A DNA stretch of 64,000 nt, from contig JABCPU010000319.1 in NCBI GenBank assembly GCA_016800925.1, positions 1 through 64,000 on the forward strand. The letters run 5' to 3'. Under the pieces are notes generated by a model that saw nothing but the letters and a program-made list of their open reading frames with translations, was not told the origin of the DNA and searched no databases. Made by a program: the position numbers and the translations under genes. The stretch comes from Suillus spraguei (lineage: Eukaryota; Basidiomycota; Agaricomycetes; Boletales; Suillaceae). The first letter of the stretch is position 1; every line of letters starts with the position of its first letter. Positions 54,643-64,000 of this stretch are shown in pieces.

Positions 54643-55560
54643 CATCCTTCAGAGATAGCTTTGGTCCATGTATTGGAAGTGACCTAGTAGATGATGATTT
54701 AGAAGGTCTATCGAGAGAGAATCAAGGGCTTACAAGTTATATATCCCATGGGTCCATCTTACAAGGCATACTGCTAGATGGATTTAGCGACACTCCTTCA
54801 GAAGGCACTCTGCAAGTCTATAACGAGTTTAAGTTGTCAATAATTGAAGGAAGCATTTTCACCTGATAGTGCAAGGTGCTCTCACAAGGTCTAGTTGTCA
54901 TCCATATATGCGCCCTAAAAACATATAGTTAGTTAATACAAATGATAGAAAACAACTTGCCCACTGAAACAAGCCAAAGTGAGGCTGTGGGATTTGCATT
55001 GCCATGGTGAGAATGAATCTGCCTTGGGTGACATCACATTCACTGGGGACAGAAGAGGAGTGTAAGACCCTGGAAAGTGCTGTTGACGAGAGGCTAGAGC
55101 CTCTCGTTCCAGCCATGTAATGCACTGGGGCTGAGTACCATGGCAGTCTTTGTTAGGTAAGCAAAGGTTTCTACTCAATGTTCCTGTTGATGTCGGAATT
55201 TCTTTCCCACGGGGGTTTCTCATTAGAATTATCCGACCTAAGCCAGTCATGGCCTGGCCCCTCTTTTGCAAAGCCTGAACTGCCGGCCCAGGCCGGGGCT
55301 TTTAGGGTAGTATTATCTTTGCCAGGTGGCAGTGGCAATTCTGCCACTTCTGCCGGCACAATTAAACGCAAACAATTCTGTTCTGAAATTCTCACACTTC
55401 TGTCGTGACAAACCTCGGTAATGATATTTGTGTCTACTATCAACATCGGGCAATTCTTTGACAGTGCAAACTTATATGGTTTATCAAATCAAATCAACGC
55501 TCGTCCCGTCTCATTCCACATGCACTTTTAACGTCGACGTCAATGCAAATAGTAGTAGAA
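54643..55560. other. Spacer with a short dispersed repeat
   Basis: A 70-codon open frame follows the LTR (IGSDLVDDDLEGLSRENQG, near 54675-54731) with no recognised family. At about 55318-55373 a GGTGGCAGTGGCAATTCTGC-type segment can fold back on itself. A close relative lies at 59880-59945. Confidence 0.4.
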
Positions 55561-55589
55561 GGGCAGTGTGCTTGCTTTAGAGCGGAGAT

Positions 55590-55965
55590 GCTAAGTGGGA
55601 GTGTGCCGTGTCTGAGATATCGGGGTAGGTTCTCTCGTTCATTCTACTCATGGCTGCCAATTTTGCCTCCTTGTCAGCCGTCTCATTTCTGTGAATTCCT
55701 TCATGTCCTGGAGACCATCATAAGGTGACTTCAAAGTCTGGGTATCGTCTGGCCAGCGATTTCATTTCCCGTGTTCTTGTCTTTTGGCTCGCTTGCCCGA
55801 TGTTGGCTGCTTGTCACAGTCTCTCGCTGTCCAACGAGGAAGTGCGTGATTTCAATGCTGGTGGTGCTTTGGCGACGACCCATTCTCATACGTTGTGTAA
55901 CTTATGTTGTCTGTTGAAATGTTCACCGTTTCTTTTGACCTTGACAACGCCAGAATGAGTTTCTC
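55590..55965 (-). pseudogene. RNase H domain relic, second copy
   Basis: Same minus-strand motif as at 28828-29216 (SPGHEGIHRNETADKEAKLA: one residue differs, GNE reads RNE). It lies inside the segmental duplication. Confidence 0.6.
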
Positions 55966-56228
55966 TGCGACGGCCCAACCCAACCAAGTCAAGTTTCGCC
56001 CTCACACGGTATGTGATGTCATCTTCCCAGGTGAATAGCTCAATCAAACTTTTCTCATTGCCTCGTCAGAAAGTGCGTGTTTCCATATCACACATATGTT
56101 ATGTGGCACGCACTTCCTGTCTTCTAGAAAGTTGAAATGGGAGTCGTACATTGTGGTGGTGAGAGGCAGGGAACGAGAGGAGCAACGACTGAAAGCGTCC
56201 GGGATTGGGGCAGATCCATAGGAGAGCA

Positions 56229-56536
56229 TATAGCCATATGATAGCTTCGTATTTGTATTCAGATGGTAATCCAATATAATTATGATGGTATTCAGACTGA
56301 AATCAGACATGTAATTCAGTTGTCGGAATAGCACTAGAATTACACATTCAGACTCTGCAAGAACCAGTGATCCTATGTTGGATTAGAACCAAAGATGGGT
56401 ACTTTCCCACTACTCTGTCACCTCGGGATTTGCATGATTTTCCACCTCTGATTACATACTGGTTATGTCGTCTTTTCGCACCCTGTCCACGCCTGATCAA
56501 ATTCTCGTTTCCGCAGTGAAAATCAAATAACTATGC
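56229..56536. other. Indel segment of about 310 bp
   Basis: Present in copy 2 of the segmental duplication and absent from copy 1 at 29483. No terminal inverted repeats or clear target duplication were seen, and no coding sequence. Confidence 0.55.
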
Positions 56537-56798
56537 TGACGCATTGACTATTTGTCAGGTATTAGTGTTGACTGACACTGAGATTTAGAAATTGAACATG
56601 CCAGGATCAAAAGCAAACCATCTCTTGCCACATTTTATCGGGAAATCAAATCCGTGCACTCGGGATGACTCCCATCGCAACTATCTTGTCATCACTTTTC
56701 GATGGGGACTGACGTGGCTAAGGTGCTCAACATTGCCCTCGCGTTTGCTATCACATATATAGTGGGCCACCGAGTATGATATGACTTTCCAGTGAGTC

Positions 56799-58247
56799 AT
56801 GTTCTCCGTTGCATCCTTCCTAGCACTCCTGGCTTTGCCAGTCACGGGATCTCCCGTTGAAGTTCGCAATTCCCCCATCACGCTCCCCATGACCAGGAGG
56901 CTAGCATTCTCCAATGTTAGTGACCTCTTGCGGCATGACGAAGCTCTCATTGCGGCCTTGACGGAATACAACGCGCATGGCCGACGTGATTCTGTTCCGT
57001 TGAAAAACTTTCATTGGGGCTACACCGTATCAGTTGACATTGGCAATCCCACCAGAACCTGTAAGTTCAACACTGAGAAAAAATGCGGCTGCTAATGCAT
57101 TATTGAAGACGAATTGATTGTCGACAGCGCTAGCGCGATCACATGGGTTGGCGGCCACACTCAGTACGTGAGCAGCACCGGCACCAACATTGGAGTGCCT
57201 GTGGGGGGCACTTATCAGTATGGCTCCTTCCAAGGTATGGCATACAACAATATCATAAGTTGAAAATACCTACAATTAGTATCTATAGGAACTTTATTCG
57301 AAGATTCAATGACTTTCGGTACTGATGAGCTCTCCATCGACCGGATGCGATTCGGTGTTGCTTCTACTTCGCAGGGCTTCGCTTTTGACGGTGTCCTTGG
57401 CATCGGGCCTAGAGGCTTGACACATGGCACACTCCCGACTGTCGTTGACTACCTGGTTCAACAATACGCCATTCGCAGGCCCATTGTTGGTATCTTTTTC
57501 AAGCCCATCGGTGTAGGTGCAGCCCTGATTGGCGATGGAGAGATTTCCTTTGGTGGAGCCAACCGTCAGAGGTACACTGGCACAATTCGATACACGTAAG
57601 GCACCTTAGCCTCTGGATCAATCCAGACTGATGGTAATTGTTTTGTTTCAGTGATATCACCGACATCCCCCCCTCATCGCAGTACTGGGGTATCAATCAA
57701 AGGATCACCTACGGAGATACACCTATCTTGGACTACACCGCTGGCATCGTGAATTGTGGTTACACCTTTCTTTACATCGCCTCTGGTGTGTATTTGGAGT
57801 GCAACGAGTAATAATGGTCTCATCAGCGTTCGATAGATGCCTTTGAGAGGTACCAGGCTGCAACCGGCGGTACCATGAATGCGGCGAATGGTCTTCTCCA
57901 GATTTCCCATATCCAGTACCTTCGCCTACATAACTTGTACTTTCATATTGGCCAGGTACGTCAATTCTGTCGGACCTCACATCCCTTGTTAACCATTTGC
58001 ACAGGTCACCTACATATTCGTCCCTAATGCGCAAATCTGGCCTCGTTCTCTCAATCACAAGCTTGATGGTGGCGGTGACGATGATATATTTCTCGTCGTT
58101 AAAGGCCTTGAATTTGCCACTGGCTCAGGGCTTGACTTTATTAATGGCTACGTATTCCTCCAGCGCTTCTACGTTGTGTTCAGTGGCAGCATGAGGCCCC
58201 GCATCGGTTTTGCCCGAACCCTGTACTCTCGTGACGAGAGCAACTAA
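56799..58247 (+). CDS. Aspartic-protease-like protein with altered active sites, paralog 3
   Basis: Exons: 56799-57060, 57109-57234, 57289-57595, 57652-57785, 57837-57955, 58005-58247; 396 aa. Exon lengths and phases are identical to paralog 2 (29772-31220). The signal peptide is MFSVASFLALLALPVTG. The active sites read LIVDSASAITW and GIVNCGYTFLY, the same losses as paralog 2, so the losses predate the duplication. The two proteins differ by a small number of residues (for example VDIGNPTRTC against VGIGNPTIIC). No stop or frameshift was found. Likely a secreted non-catalytic protease homolog, or a recent pseudogene. Confidence 0.88.
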
Positions 58248-58971
58248 TATGGAATTGCCAAAGTATACGAAGCATCGTTTTGCAGACATCACTGAATGGA
58301 AGGTAGCAGCCGATATAGTCATATTGATACAAGCCAGAAACCCTGCATCATCCAGGCAGGTTATCCATACTGCTAGGATCTATCATTCCTGTATAGATAC
58401 ATGATCTGCCATATGGCCCATATCTAGAATATTTTTGAACCTCAGCTGTGCATGTATTATCCCCACGCATTTCTGGCTACCTACTGCGGGAAGTTCTCCA
58501 CACAATGCTGTCACACCTCAATGCTTCGCATTTTTGGCTACCTACTGTGGGAATTTCCCCACAACAGGTTGTGTGTGAACTTGAGAAGATTCAAAGTTAT
58601 TACTAATAACAAGGACACCCCTTTGGTCGGTGCCATCTAAACACAATGATAAGTATGTACTACGCATTGATGTTTATAATAGTAATTCAGGAAATACAAT
58701 GTTCGCACTGTCCTGTGTCTCTTCACACTCGGCAAAGCTGTGTACAATTGAGTGTGACCAAATAGATCCATTCAAAGGTCGACTACGGTGCGCGCCAGCG
58801 TTAACCCTTGACACCCGTTAAATGTGGTTGCATACGCAGGCCGCAAGGGAAACTGTCTTTGATTCACCATCCACGAAGAACAATTTGAATGGAACGCAAT
58901 GTTAGTGCGGGAAATGCAGTGGCTCTCGGATGTTGGACTTCATTGTAAGGACGATGTAGAGCCACTATGTG

Positions 58972-59803
58972 CATCCGTGCATTTCTAACCAATCATTTTT
59001 AGGGAGAGGTTTCACTGAATGGCGCACATGCAGTTTTGTTTCAAATCCAGGCGATGAGGAGGCACTCCTGGATGGGTTAGCATTGCAAGGTAGTTGGGTG
59101 TGTTCTGGCGCGTTCAATGGAGCGTGTTCGGACTCATTCCTTCAGGTTGTCTGAATCAAAGTAAGAATCTGTTTTATGTTATGAATGGCGTGTGTGCTTC
59201 ATGATGTCTGTTTGCGAAACTTACGATAATCGCCTGATAATTTGTCTAGAATTGCGTCATTGGATTCGGAGGGGAAAGGAATGAGCGATGAAGACAGGTA
59301 TCAGCGTCTTAACGATGTCTTGTGGGAAGAGAAAGTTAATGGTGTCCTCAAAGTTTGTAGTGGCTGCTATGAGTTCAAGATGTTATCGAGCAGTCTTCTC
59401 CAATGCGGTCGACGAATGCTGTGCACGCAATCGCACAACGGTACAGAGGTTTCATTGAATGGTATACACGCAATTGTTTCAAATCCAGGCGGTGGGGAGG
59501 TACTCCGGGATAATTTAGCATTGTAAGGTAGTCGGGTGTGTGTTATGGCGCATTCAATGAATTGAGCGTGTTCGGCTTCCTTCAGATCGTTCGAATTGTG
59601 AGTAGCGTGTGTGCTGCAATGTCTGTTTGTGAAATTTACGAAAATCGCATGGTAGTTTGTCTAGAATTCTGTCATTAAATTCGTCAACGTAGATATTGAG
59701 AGGAAAAAGGGCGATGAATGGAAGAGTAAGTTAATGGTGTCCTCAAAGTTTGTGAAGCTGCTATGAGTTCAGAGCAATGCGGTCGACGAATGCTGTGCAC
59801 GGG
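58972..59803. repeat. Tandem duplication of about 430 bp, decayed, unknown origin
   Basis: Unit 1 (59004-59428) and unit 2 (59443-59802) share TGAATGG, TTTCAAATCCAGGCG, TTTGTCTAGAATT, GTGTCCTCAAAGTTTGT and GCGGTCGACGAATGCTGTGC in the same order. Short open frames exist (CSGCYEFKMLSSSLLQCGRR in unit 1) with possible introns. No family was recognised. Confidence 0.6.
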
Positions 59804-60678
59804 AAGAGCCGCAAAAACACTATGACGTGATGGACACTATTGCGCCCGAGGCCGGCGGTAACTCGTATATATGTATAGCCTTTGCCAGGTGGCAGTGGCG
59901 ATTCTGCCACTTCTGCCGGTTGTGCCGGCACAATACGCAAACAGGAAGTCAAATTCTTAACGAACCTCCCTAGTCCGGACCGCCGGTACCTTCGCTGCTA
60001 TTCTTGTCAAGGAATATACCAGCTGCCACGCGCCAGAAGGGCTATGAGACAGGCGGGAACCCTGGGTTATACAAAACTGCGCGGCACGCGGTCCATTTGA
60101 TGTGCATTGTGAACATGCTGCGTAGACAAGACTGGATTGATAGGTTTTTCAGGCTATGGACAGTTGATACCAATGAGACAACCAACATTCGATTGTGGGA
60201 AGTCCATGGTGCAACTAATCGCCTTACCGCGCTTGGCATTGCGAGTAGTTATCAGAATGAGGGCGAAGTTTTCGAGATGAACTGGCAGCAAAGTCAGTTT
60301 TGTTCGTTGGCTCCAATCTGCCACTTCTGTAAAGTCTGTACAGTGTTCGTTTTGTACATTAGACGGTGATTTTTTAGGCTATGGCCCCGGTAACCGATCT
60401 TAGAGCATATTAGTGTTGTACGGAAGACTTTCACGCCAATCCATAAGTTACAAGGACGGTTCAGAGGAAGTAATTGCTTGGGTACAACAGTAACACAACG
60501 GACTTGAATTCAATTCTCGTTGCAAGTCAAACCATTACCTATTGACAGATGCTACATTATATGTATAGGAAAGGGGTGTGATGGACCAAAGCGAGGTCGA
60601 CTGTAACTACCTACTGGGATAATGCCATAGCTAAAAACCAAGCGAAACATTCTCAAGGCTTATTATATACTCAAAATG
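59804..60678. other. Spacer with a weak ORF
   Basis: It includes the short foldback repeat at 59880-59945 and a 121-codon plus-strand frame (60004-60369, MLRRQDWIDRFFRLWTVDTN near its middle) with no recognised family or homologous context. The ORF is not called as a gene. Confidence 0.4.
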
Positions 60679-61916
60679 TTACGATTCAGAGTGCTCTGTC
60701 TGCATGGCCTCACCTCGTGTCTGGTCAGCCATCTCCCGTAATTGGACTCGCTCTTTCTTTTCAGCCACCATGTCGACCGACGGTGCGGTTGACTCCACAC
60801 CTTCCATAGAAGCAAGTCGCGAAGGTGCGATCGTGTCTGTATCCACATTGACAGGTGGCGACGGCGTGCGTTGAAGTCCCAATCTTTTTGACCTAGCGGA
60901 AGGATTAAGGAAGCCACACTTCGGGCATACGTACTCTGGTAGATGCATCAGTATGTCGAGGCGAACAGGTTTGAATGATCTCACGGGTGTCCTCCCAGAC
61001 GCTCTCTTTAACGAGCCCATTGTGCGAGAAGCACTTCTGGCAAATCAATGCGTAGCGCGAAGCAGCCACGCTCACAGATGATGATTCCTCGTCGCCCAGA
61101 ATGGCATCGGCGAGTTTGTCGTACCATTGCTTACGAGTCGGCTGAATTGGCTGTGGCGTGGCTGCAAGATGTGTCAGCGTCAAGCTACCCTAGACACGTA
61201 AATACATACGTGAAAGCTGTAGAGGTAGATTCCTTTGTCGGACGACAGGTGTTTGCAGGTGTGCCTGTGGGGCTGTGGGTAGTGGTGTATGGGGCTGTGA
61301 AGGAGGCTGCAGACGGCGTATCGGGGTGCCAGGATCGGCGTATTTCTCAAGCAGGCTTCGTGTTGAGTCATAGTTGGTCTTTTTCTTAATTTCTTCAACT
61401 TTTGCTCGCTGCTTTTGAGTGACAGCTCGGAGGGTTCTCTCTGCCGGGCTCTCATTGGGGTGGTGAAAGAATTTGTGTCAGAGAAACTTACCTTCACGTC
61501 CGCCTTTCCACGAATACCATATCTGCATCACCCTCCGTGTAAATAATATTCTAGTGGACACGTAAATCCGGTGGGAATGGATTCCAATGCATGGTGGCAC
61601 GTACATTACAGGTCCCACTAGGACCGCTACTTTCGCTAGTAGCGAGTCATGCCACGCCACAGGAAGCATACGCGTATACCACAAATATACAAATGAAATC
61701 CACAGAGAGAGCGTTCCAAGCGTGAACTGAAGTGTTGTCCGCCGCTCACGGAGACGGATCTCTGCTAGACGTGTCTGCCGTCGTGCAACATCTGCTGCAA
61801 GTGCGGATAGAACTTCCTCGTAGTTCTCTGACCCACTCTAGTGGAAAATATTAGCGCAAAACCACAGAAAGAGGGCGATACCTTACCTTAGAGAACCAGC
61901 GGGTTACAAAGGACAT
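60679..61916 (-). CDS. LNP1: Lunapark-like ER membrane protein, six exons
   Basis: Exons, minus strand: 61916-61887, 61837-61562 (or ending 61601), 61522-61492, 61440-61210, 61161-60985, 60935-60679; GT-AG introns, phases consistent; 320 or 333 aa depending on the second donor. The N-terminus MSFVTRWFSKSGSENYEEVL with a helical stretch (RRQTRLAEIRLRERR), two membrane segments (TLGTLSLWISFVYLWY; LLAKVAVLVGPVMY), then a coiled coil (KVEEIKKKTNYDSTRSLLEK). The zinc ribbon is YALICQKCFSHNGLVKE and WEDTQYVCPKCGFLNPSARS, the hallmark of lunapark. Lunapark stabilises three-way junctions of the ER network. Tail Pro/Ser-rich. It is a single-copy type gene, unlike its TE surroundings, and probably marks the edge of the TE-rich island. 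Confidence 0.93.
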
Positions 61917-61976
61917 GACGGGTTGGAAGAAGCCTAGTACTATTAATTGCACAACACGTCAGTAGCACAAATCGGG

Positions 61977-63726
61977 CTACACGCTCGGCACAGCCACATC
62001 GCTTACTGTGACTAAAGTTCTAACCTGCTGGTAAGCGCACACCATCAATACACCGTCGTGTGTAGATTTAGAAGTGAGGTAAATTCTGATGCATTTACAT
62101 GGATGTACAGGGCTGAGACTTACATTCGACGGTAACTCATAAGCTGGTGACTTGACTATTCTCACAGCCAGAAATTCATCACCAGCTGTCTATTGCTAAT
62201 TCACTACAGGAGTCCAGGCTCTGGTTGAAGACCAATGTGTCATCTCCATTGGTATGGTGGCGAGCAATGAGCATTATGGACTCGGGAACATGAACTGCTA
62301 GAACCTTACGATTTCCCTCCACGAGGGCCATTGTCTGAATCATGGCCCGCTGACTCGGATGTCGTGAACTTTAGGTAACAGGAGGGGTAAGTCATCATTT
62401 GTTGGCCTTGAACGCTTACATGGCATTAATATTTCGTCTCGAACATTCTGGTCAAGTCTTTGACACTACAGAACTTGAGGGAAGATTCGCCGACTAAGAA
62501 ACATCCTCGGTACGTCAGGCACTTTTCATTCAACTGTAAGTTGCTAAGTAGAAGTTTCTTCGGTGGTCCTTTGAGAGTTGCATTTGCGCGTGCTCTCCTA
62601 GATCTATCTCTTACTACTCGTACTACTGCAAACCATATAACAGATCTTGTCGTGTCGGCAAGACCTGACTCCGCAAGCCCACTGTTTTCTGCACGTTACG
62701 TGTACCCCGCTCGAATGTAAACGAAGTTGATTTCTTTTGTTGTGAATATTCCAATTGGACGTTGTTTTAATAAGAAGACAAGCGACAAAAAGGATGGACC
62801 TGTCAGGGTTGAAATGCAACAGTATAGAGTCTGAACAGGAGATACGTAAATAAGACTTCAGCATACCAGGAAGTACCAGAACTCCGAGAACAGTCTTCAA
62901 ATGTTCACGGCAGCAGTACAATTTACAGTGATTTGACCATCCTATTGACAAATGTTAGCACGATTTCCCAGAACCGACGTCGATGTCTCACATAATATTG
63001 TGAACCAGTATAACAGAAGGTCTCATTAATGCAGCTTGCCACATCATCCCATCACTCACAGCTGCGATGGCGCTGAAGCCGTAGACGATAAGACCACTCA
63101 GTCCAGAGTTACTGATAGAATATGAATATGCGGCCAGGATAGCAACAACTCGTAAAAAAAGTGGAAGCTATTAGAAATTCAGATAGCAGTGGATTTTCAC
63201 AATGGTGATGATTGCCGCTTACTCTCGGCTCTCGAGTCAATCAATTGTTTTATCACCGTACGACTTTGTAGATCTTGTATTGAATTGACAAGGTGATGCA
63301 AATGACACAACAAAGCAAACTGACTTATTGTACGTTTTTTTACTAGATCCTGAACCGAATAGCAGATAGGTTGTTTGAACTTTGAGAGTGCGCCACAACT
63401 CGAAATATTTTGTCCCCCATCATATGTAAAGCCGAGGCTTGCAATGGAGAGGATGATCAGAGGACACAGATGGCTCCTAGATGCATACAGGTAAGTGGCT
63501 TAATCGGCAGATACCAAGACTTATGCGTACCTGTTCCGCAAGTAAGGCATACACCCAGAATGTCGAAAAATTGTAGAAGGTCGAGAAGTAAATTCACAAT
63601 TCTTACTATTACACAGCTGGGCGTTTCCGCACTGTGAGCTGGGGCGCTGGAACGCAATGCTCGAGGATGCCGGGTGGAGTGGATCACACATGTAGATTTT
63701 GGTATCATCTCCGTCGTGTAAGCCAA
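61977..63726 (-). other. Probable spliced gene(s), minus strand, model unresolved
   Basis: Several stretches look like exons with GT-AG borders: a hydrophobic IVRIVNLLLDLLQFFDILGV (about 63550-63610); a long open stretch SHLCPLIILSIASLGFTYDG to TVIKQLIDSRAESK (about 63490-63200); another hydrophobic one, LFLRVVAILAAYSYSISNSG (about 63160-63100); an open stretch ending FCSVKDLTRMFETKY (62700-62432); MALVEGNRKVLAVHVPESIM (about 62340-62200); and VRIVKSPAYELPSN (about 62165-62125). Phases could not be joined into one convincing protein. A multi-pass membrane protein plus a second short gene is possible. No family was recognised. Confidence 0.35.
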
Positions 63727-64000
63727 TTCAAACTGCGTGAAAGAATGAGCTCTAACCCATTAATCAGGCAAATCAGGCTCCTACCATTCCTTCGACCGTT
63801 AGGGGAAGACTTCAAGGAAGTGTGGATTTAGCGTCGCTGCGTTATAACTAGTATCCGAGTTTGAAGTCGTTACTCAGAACCGGCAGCTTCATTGGAAGAA
63901 ACCTTGCTCGTTATACTTATTGAAAATTTTACAAACCTGGCGATATAAGATGGGACGAAGAAAAGAGTAAATGTATAGCCTAGAGTGGTGCCACCATATA
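63727..64000. other. Right end, nothing recognised
   Basis: No coding exon or repeat could be supported. Confidence 0.3.

Larger units (their letters stand above)
55561..58971. repeat. Segmental duplication, copy 2
   Basis: It is nearly identical to 28798-31949 and in the same orientation. It continues beyond the point where copy 1 is cut by LTR3c. It holds an RNase H relic (55590-55965) and protease paralog 3 (56799-58247), and about 310 bp extra at 56229-56536. Confidence 0.9.

Noticed and set aside
60480..60545. tRNA-like GAATTCAATTCTCGTTGC stretch
   Set aside because: No acceptor or anticodon stem can be formed around it.
1..64000. Ascomycete-type RIP as the cause of the stops
   Set aside because: RIP prefers CpA and would give many TAA/TAG stops; here stops are almost all TGA from CGA and the changes sit at CpG.

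Overview
The window is a TE-saturated piece of a filamentous fungal genome, most likely an agaricomycete (mushroom-forming basidiomycete). The evidence is chromodomain-bearing Ty3/gypsy elements, polyporopepsin-like A1 aspartic proteases with many introns of about 45-60 nt, a spliced lunapark (LNP1) gene, and relics of hAT, PIF/Harbinger and Ulp1-carrying Mutator-like (MULE) transposons. No tRNA, rRNA, CRISPR or prokaryotic feature was seen. The species cannot be named from the sequence.

Layout. 1-2770: 3' part of a gypsy element (A) with its 3' LTR, inserted in a hAT transposase relic (2771-4240, minus). 4253-25480: a PIF/Harbinger relic split by a nested stack. LTR5 (4309-25116) holds LTR3a (4459-22365), which holds LTR4a and a full gypsy element B (6172-22228, minus). 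B holds a solo LTR2a in its pol and a complete second gypsy element C (14378-22018, plus) in its 5' LTR. LTR5 also holds LTR3b, which holds LTR2b. Each junction is supported by a target-site duplication (TSD). 26091-31949: an intact aspartic protease, a copia fragment, an RNase H relic and a protease paralog that has lost catalytic residues. 31950-34900: an LTR3 copy at a chimeric junction, a truncated copia gag-protease with LTR and primer-binding site, and an old LTR4 fragment. 34894-39070 and 52916-53745: a decayed Ulp1-MULE. 39071-52915: solo LTRs of five families embedded in degenerate satellite and minisatellite DNA with several inverted repeats. 55561-58971: a second copy of the 28798-31949 segment, with another altered protease. 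59004-60600: a tandem duplication and non-coding DNA. 60679-61916: lunapark. 61977-63726: an unresolved spliced gene.

LTR families, named here for convenience. LTR1: ends TGTTACAG/GTAACA; the family of B and C; 472-634 bp. LTR2: TGTCATA/CTTAACA, 744-770 bp. LTR3: TGTTACAAG/GCTAACA, about 880 bp. LTR4: TGTAACGA/CTTTACA, about 890-960 bp, 4-bp TSD. LTR5: TGTCAYAT/TAACA or TTACA, about 1.2-1.4 kb, related to LTR2.

Main points. (i) B and C carry a Tf1-like self-priming signature: 11 nt next to the 5' LTR are complementary to the predicted first bases of the transcript. They also carry a stop-linked -1 gag-pol junction and a third ORF with two zinc knuckles downstream of integrase. (ii) Most in-frame stops in the relics are TGA at Arg positions, and every mismatched TSD differs by a CpG transition, which indicates CpG deamination. 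(iii) Two near-identical protease paralogs keep full spliced ORFs but have DSAS and NCGY in place of the two DTGS motifs. Gene models come from reading frames and splice signals by eye. Family assignments come from motif recognition without database searches.
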